Assembly (NCBI GenBank): GCA_027345905.1 | Contig: DAIETC010000154.1 | Location: 1 to 18,479, forward strand | Source: Kineosporiaceae bacterium | GTDB lineage: Bacteria; Actinomycetota; Actinomycetes; Actinomycetales; Angustibacteraceae | Direction: 5' to 3' | Length of the DNA stretch: 18,479 nt | Shown: piece after piece, positions 12,113 to 18,479 of the stretch | Layout: every line of letters begins with the position of its first letter | Numbering within the stretch: the first letter of the stretch is position 1 | The notes under the pieces: generated by a model | What the model saw: the letters and a program-made list of their open reading frames with translations, nothing else | What the model was told of the DNA's origin: nothing | The model's database searches: none | Made by a program: the position numbers and the translations under genes

Positions 12113-13537
12113 GTGACCAGCACCGAGTCGACATCCGGTACCCCGATCCTCGCCGAGGTCCGTGAGGGCAGCTACGGCGCGAAGGTCGTCGCCATCGAAC
12201 CCGGCGGCGCGGGGTTCATCCCGCTGGCCGAGCGCCACGGCAACCCGCTCTCGCTGTTCTGGACGTGGACCTCGCCGAACCTGGAGTTCGCCACCATCTT
12301 CGTCGGGGTGATCTCGGTGGCGTTCTTCGGCCAGACGCTGCCCCAGGCCATCGCGGCGCTCGTCCTCGGCACCGCCCTGGGGGCGCTCACCCACGGCATC
12401 TTGTCCGCACGCGGCCCGCAGTTCGGTGTCCCGCAGATGATTGCCTCGCGGATCGCCTTCGGGTACCGCGGCAACGTGTTGCCGGCCGGCCTGAACGCGG
12501 TCGTGGCCGGCATCGGCTGGTTCGCCGTGAACAGCGTCAGCGGCACGTTCGCGCTCAACTCGCTCACCGGTCTGCCGAAGGTGCCCAGCTTGGTGCTCAT
12601 CGTGCTCGTGCAGATCGCGATCGCGTTCTTGGGTCACAACTTCGTGCACGGGTTCGAGAAGTACGTGTTCCCGTTGCTGGCCCTGGCGTTCGTCCTGGCT
12701 GCCGTGTTCATCCTGCCCAAGGCCAGCACGTCCGGCGCGCCCGGCGGCGGTGGCATCGGGGGCTTCCTCATCACCCTCGGCGCGGCGTTCGGGTACGCCG
12801 CCGGCTGGAACCCTTACGCCACCGACTACACGCGCTACTTCTCCCCGCAGACCAGCAAGCGGGCCATCGGCCTGTACGCGGGCCTTGGCATCTTCGTGTC
12901 CTGCACGGCCCTGGAGATCATCGGTGCCGCATCGGCGACGATCGCGGCGCCCAAGGATGCCAGCCCGACGGACGCCTTCACCGGGCACATGCCGAGCCTG
13001 GTGGCCAGCCTGGTCCTGCTGGCGATCGTCATCGGCGCCATCTCGGCCAACGCCATCAACGTGTACTCGGGCACCATGTCGTTCCTCGCGCTCGGCGTGC
13101 GGCTGCGGCTGTCCAGGGCCCGTGCCATCGTCGCGGCGGTCTTCGGGGTGGTCGGGCTGTTGGTGGCTCTGGGTGGGCTGCAGGACGCTGGTCAGAAGTA
13201 CGAGAACTTCCTGCTGGTCATCTCGTACTGGGTCGGGCCCTGGCTGGGCGTGTACCTCGCCGACCAGGTTCTGCGCCGGGGGCACCGGGTCGACGGCTTC
13301 CTGTTCGACACCCGGCACAACCCCTGGGCGGGATTCGCCGCCATGGGGCTGGCCATGGTGGTCTCGATCGGATTGTTCTCCAACCAGAGCCAGTACCTCG
13401 CGCCGCTGCCCAAGGCCTATCCCGGGCTCGGCGACGTCACCTTCGAGGTTGGCTTCGTCCTGGCGGTGGTGCTGTACGCCCTGTTCTTCCGGCTGCAGCG
13501 CTCAGGGCCCACCGACGAGGTGCTCGCCCTACCCTGA
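12113..13537 (+). CDS. NCS1-family cytosine/purine permease (CodB-like)
   Basis: A 474-residue membrane protein of the nucleobase:cation symporter-1 family with about 12 hydrophobic segments. An N-terminal cytoplasmic stretch of about 40 residues is followed by NPLSLFWTWTSPNLEFATIF, the typical first-helix motif. Then come GPQFGVPQMIASRIAFGYRG (loop before helix 3), GWNPYATDYTRYF (a signature of the family's helix 6 to loop region), ANAINVYSGTMSFLALG and FENFLL-type sequence in helix 10. These fit purine-cytosine permeases. The cytosine deaminase gene lies immediately tail to tail, which supports cytosine or a related base as substrate. The start GTG 12113 has only a weak AGCAGG ribosome binding site. 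The last 9 nt overlap the 3' end of the deaminase on the opposite strand. Confidence 0.9.
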   Translation: MTSTESTSGTPILAEVREGSYGAKVVAIEPGGAGFIPLAERHGNPLSLFWTWTSPNLEFATIFVGVISVAFFGQTLPQAIAALVLGTALGALTHGILSARGPQFGVPQMIASRIAFGYRGNVLPAGLNAVVAGIGWFAVNSVSGTFALNSLTGLPKVPSLVLIVLVQIAIAFLGHNFVHGFEKYVFPLLALAFVLAAVFILPKASTSGAPGGGGIGGFLITLGAAFGYAAGWNPYATDYTRYFSPQTSKRAIGLYAGLGIFVSCTALEIIGAASATIAAPKDASPTDAFTGHMPSLVASLVLLAIVIGAISANAINVYSGTMSFLALGVRLRLSRARAIVAAVFGVVGLLVALGGLQDAGQKYENFLLVISYWVGPWLGVYLADQVLRRGHRVDGFLFDTRHNPWAGFAAMGLAMVVSIGLFSNQSQYLAPLPKAYPGLGDVTFEVGFVLAVVLYALFFRLQRSGPTDEVLALP

Positions 13538-14881
13538 CTGTTCGCCCCCGGACGTCGGCGCCGGGGCCGGGCGCAGAAAGTTCACGGCGCGCGGCGCACC
13601 GTCGACCAGGACGCTGCTGTGCGCCGGCTCGGTGCGCGCGACGACCTGGCCACCGCGCAGCACCAGCCAGCGCGGGTTGACCAGGCGGATGGCGTCCTGG
13701 GCGCTCGGTGCGTCGAAGACGACGAGGTCGGCCGGCCCCCCGACGCGCAGCCCGTAGTCCCGCAGACCTAGCGCGGCCGCTGGGTTCGTGGTGAGCATCT
13801 GCATCAGGTACGGCAGCTCGCTCGCCCCGCTGAGGTGCCCCGTGTGCGCCAGGACGAACGCGGCCTGCACCGGGTCGCCGTAGCCCAGGGGGTACCACGG
13901 GTCCATCACCGAGTCGTGCCCGATCGCCACGTTCACCCCGGCTGCCCGCAGTTGTTTGACGCGGGTACCCCCGCGGCGTACGGGCCCGTGGTCGAACCGG
14001 CCCTGCAGTACGGCGTTGTCGAGCGGGTTGCTGACCATGTGCAGTCCGGCGCGGGCGATGTTGGTGATCAGCCGGGCCGCGTACGCTCCGTTGTAGGAAT
14101 GCATCGCGGTGGTGTGGCTGGCGGTGACCGCTCCGGCCAAGCCGCGCTTGATCGTCTCGGCCGCCATCACCTCGACGAACCGGGCGTGCTCGTCGTCCGT
14201 CTCGTCGCAGTGGATGTCGATGCGCCGATCGAACTCCTGCGCCAGGTCGAAGACGAACTGCACGCTGGCGACGCCGTCCTCGCGGGTCAGCTCAAAGTGC
14301 GGGATGCCGCCGACGACGTCGGCGCCCAGCTCGAGCGCCTCGCGCATCAGGTCCGCACCGCCGGGGTAACCGAAGATGCCCTGCTGCGGGAAGGCCACCA
14401 GCTGCAGGTCGACCAGACCGGCGAAGTCGGCCTGCACGGCAAGCATCCCGCGCAGCGCGCGCAGCTGCGGGTCGCAGACGTCGACGTGGCTGCGCACGTG
14501 CTGCACGCCGCAGGCCAGCTGCCAACGCAGCACCTCGCTGGCCCGCTCGCGGACGTCGTCCGGCGTCAAGGTTGCGACGCGCTCGCCCCACACGGCGATG
14601 CCCTCGAACAGCGAGCCGGACTCGTTCTGCCGCGGCTGGCCGACGGTGAGCGCCGCGTCCAGGTGGATGTGCGGTTCGACCAGAGGGGGAGTGACCAGCC
14701 GGCCCTCGACGTCGACGACGTCCACGGGATCGGCTTGCGGAGCCTGGGACTCGCGGCCCATTGCGACCACCCGGCCAGCGTCGATGACGATGTCGAGGAC
14801 GCGTTCGTCCAGCAGGCGGGCGTTGCGCAGGACCCTCGGCCGCGCCCTCAGCGCCGTCCCGTGCGCGTCGTCCGCGATCAC
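13529..14881 (-). CDS. codA: cytosine deaminase (CodA-type amidohydrolase)
   Basis: A 450-residue amidohydrolase-superfamily enzyme that hydrolyses cytosine to uracil and ammonia. All E. coli CodA metal and catalytic residues are found at a constant offset of +10: His71 and His73 (HIHLD), Gln166 (AFPQQG), His224 and Glu227 (HCDETDD), His256 (SHTTAMH) and Asp323 (GHDSVMDPWYPLG). The E. coli Asp314, which lines the pocket, is Ser324 here. A Gly/Ser-rich tail of about 20 residues ends the protein. It starts at GTG 14881-14879 overlapping the SDR stop (GTGA), so it is the third gene of the acyl-CoA dehydrogenase-SDR operon. Its 3' end overlaps the permease. Because of the Ser324 change a related substrate such as isocytosine or another 4-aminopyrimidine cannot be excluded. 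Confidence 0.88.
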   Translation of the reverse strand: MIADDAHGTALRARPRVLRNARLLDERVLDIVIDAGRVVAMGRESQAPQADPVDVVDVEGRLVTPPLVEPHIHLDAALTVGQPRQNESGSLFEGIAVWGERVATLTPDDVRERASEVLRWQLACGVQHVRSHVDVCDPQLRALRGMLAVQADFAGLVDLQLVAFPQQGIFGYPGGADLMREALELGADVVGGIPHFELTREDGVASVQFVFDLAQEFDRRIDIHCDETDDEHARFVEVMAAETIKRGLAGAVTASHTTAMHSYNGAYAARLITNIARAGLHMVSNPLDNAVLQGRFDHGPVRRGGTRVKQLRAAGVNVAIGHDSVMDPWYPLGYGDPVQAAFVLAHTGHLSGASELPYLMQMLTTNPAAALGLRDYGLRVGGPADLVVFDAPSAQDAIRLVNPRWLVLRGGQVVARTEPAHSSVLVDGAPRAVNFLRPAPAPTSGGEQSG

Positions 14882-15636
14882 CGTGGGGCCATCCGCAAAG
14901 CACCGTCCATGCGCACCGTCTCGCCGTTGAGGTAGTCGTGGGCGATCAGCATGAGCGCCAGCTCGGCGTACTCCTCTGGCGTGGCCAGGCGCTGCGGGAA
15001 CGGGACGCCGGCGGCCAGGTTCGCGCGGTACTCGTCGGTGATCTTGGCCATCATCGGGGTGTCGACGATGCCCGGGGCGATGGTGTTGACCCGGATCCCG
15101 TGCTGCGCAAGGTCTCTGGCGGCGGGGATGGTCATGGCGACGACGCCACCCTTGGACGCCGAGTAGGCGATCTGGCCGACCTGTCCCTCGTAGGCGGCCA
15201 CCGATGCGGTGTTCACGATCACGCCGCGCTGCCCCTCGGCGTCCGGTTCGGTGGCTGCCATCACCTCGGCGCCCAGGCGCAGCACGTTGAAGGTGCCGAG
15301 GAGGTTGACCATGATTACCGTGCGGAACAGCTCGAGGTCGTGCGGGCCCTGTTTGCTCAGAACCCTTGCGCCAGCGACGATCCCGGCACAGTTGACGATG
15401 ATCCGCAGCGGCGCGGGCCCCTTCGCGACCTGCTGGACGACGTCCCTGACCTGCTCGTCGCTGGTGACGTCGGCGGCGGCCAGGCTGACCCCTTGGACGG
15501 GCCGCGCGTTCTCCAGGGCGCCAGGAAGGTCGATCCCGGTCACCTGCGCTCCTTCGGCCGCGAGCGCGGCGGCGGTGGCGGCGCCCAGGCCCGAGGCGGC
15601 ACCGGTGACGATGGCGGCGGTTCCGGCGATCTGCAT
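14878..15636 (-). CDS. short-chain dehydrogenase, type-II 3-hydroxyacyl-CoA dehydrogenase-like
   Basis: A 252-residue classical SDR. The NAD-binding motif TGAASGLG (11-18) and the acidic residue in GIDLPG (about 36) indicate NAD rather than NADP. NCAG (82-85) replaces the usual NNAG. The catalytic set is Asn111, Ser145, Tyr158 and Lys162 (YSASK). The C-terminal PFPQRLATPEEYAELALMLI and NGETVRMDGALRMAPR are very like the HSD10 / type-II 3-hydroxyacyl-CoA dehydrogenase group, which oxidises short- and branched-chain 3-hydroxyacyl-CoA esters. AGGAG lies six nt before ATG 15636. It follows the acyl-CoA dehydrogenase after 24 nt, consistent with beta-oxidation or branched-chain amino acid catabolism, and overlaps the deaminase gene by 4 nt. 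Confidence 0.9.
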   Translation of the reverse strand: MQIAGTAAIVTGAASGLGAATAAALAAEGAQVTGIDLPGALENARPVQGVSLAAADVTSDEQVRDVVQQVAKGPAPLRIIVNCAGIVAGARVLSKQGPHDLELFRTVIMVNLLGTFNVLRLGAEVMAATEPDAEGQRGVIVNTASVAAYEGQVGQIAYSASKGGVVAMTIPAARDLAQHGIRVNTIAPGIVDTPMMAKITDEYRANLAAGVPFPQRLATPEEYAELALMLIAHDYLNGETVRMDGALRMAPR

Positions 15637-15660
15637 GCTGGCTCCTGTTGGGGGATGAAC

Positions 15661-16803
<1,143 letters not shown>

Positions 16804-16956
16804 GGCACCCCTTCGACGGCTGGTTCTGGACGGGCTGGCATCGGGCGCTCCCGAGAGTACTTCGGCCGGCCTGCCTTCCCGACCGGGCCGCCCGGCGCTC
16901 GTGCGGGGTAAGGGGGCGCGATCGGCCGGCGAGTCAGCCGTATCGGTCACCGCACG

Positions 16957-17029
16957 TGCCCCCGAGAGGACTCGAACCTCCGACACAGGGTTTAGGAAAC
17001 CCTTGCTCTATCCCCTGAGCTACGAGGGC
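16957..17029 (-). tRNA. tRNA-Arg (anticodon CCU)
   Basis: A complete 73-nt cloverleaf on the minus strand without encoded CCA. The acceptor stem GCCCTCG pairs with CGGGGGC including one G-T pair, with discriminator A. The D-arm is GTAGCTCAGGGGATAGAGC-like, and the T-arm contains GGTTCGAGTCC. The anticodon stem is AGGGT/ACCCT around loop TTCCTAA, giving anticodon CCT and reading AGG. A -10-like TAGCCT lies on the minus strand at 17073-17068, some 38 nt upstream. The acyl-CoA dehydrogenase gene starts 153 nt downstream. Confidence 0.95.
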
Positions 17030-17126
17030 GGGGGGCCGGCGGCGAACCGGCCGTCGGCGCGCCGTCGAGGCTATCGGACGGCCCGGACCCGATGCGGGAT
17101 CGGGCCGACGCGAGCCAACGCAGGGT

Positions 17127-17170
17127 ATTGGGGCAACTACGCATCACCGGCGATGCGTAGTTGCCCCAAT
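17127..17170. repeat. perfect 19-bp inverted repeat with 6-nt loop at the 3' end of the reductase gene
   Basis: The arm 17127-17145 (starts ATTGGGGCAAC, ends CGCATC) is exactly complementary to 17152-17170 around loop ACCGGC. In minus-strand orientation the first arm encodes the last residues of the reductase (IGATTH), and the stop codon TGA (17146-17144) straddles the loop and second arm. Neither side has a U-tract. It probably acts as a terminator or mRNA-end stabiliser for one or both directions, but it may also be an inserted palindromic element. Confidence 0.9.
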
Positions 17171-18479
17171 CACGCGAAACTGCTTGGCGGACGCGAAGGG
17201 CGGCAACGGGTCGGCGAGCGAGGACAGCCGGCCCGCTGCCCGCCACAGCCGGGCCACGAGGTCGCGGTCTTGCGGGGTCACCAGGTTGCCCATCAGTCGA
17301 AGGGCCAGCGTCATCAGCGGACGCGAGCGCAACCCGACCGGGCCCACGACGGGCAGCAGGCCGGGCACGGTGATCAGCCCCGCGAGGCGGCGGGCGATCG
17401 AGAACGCCTCCCCGTAGCTCTCCCGCAGCAGGGCCGGCCACGCGAGGCTCAGGTCGCCAGAGCGGGCGACACCGCGAGAGCCGAAGGTCGAGCGCGCCGT
17501 CCCCGGGTCGGCGCACATCAGCTCGACGACCAGCCGGCCGGTCTCCAGTCCGTAGTCGATGCCCTCCCCGTTGAGCGGGTTGATGCAGGCGGCGGCGTCA
17601 CCGATGCATGCCCAGTTCGGCCCAGCGACGCCGCTGACCGCACCGCCCATGGGCAGCAGGGCGGACGCCGGAGCCCGCACCGGCCCGTCCAGCGCCCAGT
17701 CCGCGCGCCGCTGGTCGACATAGACCCCCAGCAAGGGCCGCAGGCCCACCTCGGCCGGACGACGGGAGGTGGCCAGGGTGCCGACGCCGATGTTCACCTG
17801 TCCGGCCCCCAGGGGGAACACCCAGCCGTAGCCGGACAGCAGCTCGCCCGCGGCGCCGCGCAGCTCCAGGTGGCTGCTGATCCAGGGGTCGTCGCTGCGC
17901 GCGGAGGTCGCGTAGCCACGGACGGCCACGCCGTACACCGTGTCCTGGTGCCACTGGCGTCCGAGCACCCGGCCGAGGGGGCTGCGGGCGCCGTCCGCCA
18001 CGACCAGCCAGCGGCAGCGCACGCTGAACACGTCGTCGCCGCGACGGAACACAACGGCACTGACGCGCTCGCCGTCGCGCTCGACGTCCACCGCCTGCGC
18101 GTCTTGCAGCGGGGTGGCGCCGCTGGCCAGGGCCACGTGGCGGATGGTGGCGTCCAGCTCGGTGCGCGGCACGGCGCTGCCGTGGGCCGGCAGGGCGCCG
18201 CCGGGCCAGGGCAGGTACAGCTCCTGCCCGAAGCCGTGGGCGCGCAGGCCCCAGTTCGCGGGTCGCCCGCGCAGCCAGTCGCCCAGCCCGAGGCCACGCA
18301 GCTCGGCGATGGCGCGCGGGGTCAGCCCGTCGCCGCAGGCCTTGTCACGCGGGAAGGTCGCCCGGTCGGCCAGGACCACGTCCAGCCCGCGACGCGCGGC
18401 CCAGGCCGCCGCCGCCGAGCCCGCCGGGCCGGCCCCCACCACCAGGACGTCGGTGGACGCCGGCGGCGGCGAGGGCGGT
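17144..18479 (-). CDS. geranylgeranyl reductase-family FAD oxidoreductase (5' end outside window)
   Basis: At least 444 residues, with the start beyond the right edge. Before the dinucleotide motif the frame is open to the edge through a Pro-rich lead (PPSPPPASTDVL), so the gene is cut at its 5' end. The FAD-binding VVGAGPAGSAAAAWAARRG comes first, then DKACGDGLTPRAI (a signature of the geranylgeranyl reductase / MenJ group). GARSPLGRVLG, a YGWVFPLGAGQVNIGVG segment and the second FAD motif CIGDAAACINPLNGEGIDYG follow. The family reduces isoprenoid double bonds; actinobacterial members act on menaquinone side chains or on geranylgeranyl lipids at the membrane. Which applies here cannot be told. 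The last residues (about AKQFRVIGATTHRR) are unusually unlike the family and are encoded by the arm of a 19-bp palindrome. Confidence 0.9.
   Translation of the reverse strand, partial: PPSPPPASTDVLVVGAGPAGSAAAAWAARRGLDVVLADRATFPRDKACGDGLTPRAIAELRGLGLGDWLRGRPANWGLRAHGFGQELYLPWPGGALPAHGSAVPRTELDATIRHVALASGATPLQDAQAVDVERDGERVSAVVFRRGDDVFSVRCRWLVVADGARSPLGRVLGRQWHQDTVYGVAVRGYATSARSDDPWISSHLELRGAAGELLSGYGWVFPLGAGQVNIGVGTLATSRRPAEVGLRPLLGVYVDQRRADWALDGPVRAPASALLPMGGAVSGVAGPNWACIGDAAACINPLNGEGIDYGLETGRLVVELMCADPGTARSTFGSRGVARSGDLSLAWPALLRESYGEAFSIARRLAGLITVPGLLPVVGPVGLRSRPLMTLALRLMGNLVTPQDRDLVARLWRAAGRLSSLADPLPPFASAKQFRVIGATTHRR

Noticed and set aside
12265..13680. 471-codon open frame in another frame across the permease
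   Set aside because: Arg/His/Gly-rich shadow of the permease gene with no membrane segments or motifs.
16804..16986. N-terminal extension of the acyl-CoA dehydrogenase through the tRNA-Arg gene
   Set aside because: It would translate part of a tRNA; GTG 16803 has a ribosome binding site and gives the standard family length.
17089..17105. Short inverted repeat CCCGAT/ATCGGG between the tRNA and the 19-bp palindrome
   Set aside because: Only six base pairs in GC-rich DNA; within chance expectation and not placed like a promoter or terminator.

Overview
The window is GC-rich, dense and ordinary in codon use for an actinobacterium (Actinomycetota; genus not determinable by eye). Lineage markers are an IdeR/DtxR regulator with a full set of metal ligands, a SigK/RskA-type sigma/anti-sigma pair, an actinobacterial-type SerC, a short-type citrate synthase, a c-di-AMP (ydaO-type) leader in front of an NlpC/P60 hydrolase, a geranylgeranyl-reductase-family flavoprotein, many GTG starts and several apparently leaderless promoters.

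Layout. 1-95 is the start of a small, probably DUF2530, gene (minus). 233-1195 (minus) is a stand-alone LigD-type primase-polymerase. It is divergent from a MarR - MFS exporter - 28-residue membrane microprotein operon (1414-3482), and a perfect 11+11 bp palindrome lies between them. 3483-4081 has no intact gene. It holds remnants of a VapC/PIN toxin and of an MFS transporter, both on the minus strand and both frameshifted. Next comes an intact ParE/antitoxin pair (4082-4617, minus). Core metabolism follows: serC and a citrate synthase (minus) with pdxH divergent (plus). rskA and sigK form an overlapping minus-strand pair that diverges from ideR (plus, 9429-10121).

10122-10413 is a regulatory leader: a promoter, an 8-bp hairpin and a c-di-AMP riboswitch whose closing stem abuts the ribosome binding site of an NlpC/P60 hydrolase with a TTG start. 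An HNH endonuclease and an NCS1 cytosine/purine permease follow on plus. The permease converges on, and overlaps by 9 nt, a cytosine deaminase that ends a minus-strand operon (acyl-CoA dehydrogenase - SDR - deaminase). A tRNA-Arg(CCU) and a geranylgeranyl-reductase-family gene cut by the window edge complete the window. The last codons of that gene form one arm of a perfect 19-bp palindrome.

How the genes work together. Cytosine import (codB-like) and deamination (codA) sit tail to tail. SerC is a PLP enzyme and PdxH makes PLP. MarR probably represses its own exporter operon through the palindrome. IdeR, the sigma/anti-sigma pair and the riboswitch are three separate regulatory inputs within about 2.5 kb. 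I did not find a clearly novel multi-gene system. The observations most worth following up are the symmetric divergent MarR operator, the recurrent leaderless promoter geometry, the 19-bp palindrome, the riboswitch/RBS junction, the microprotein and the deaminase active-site substitution.
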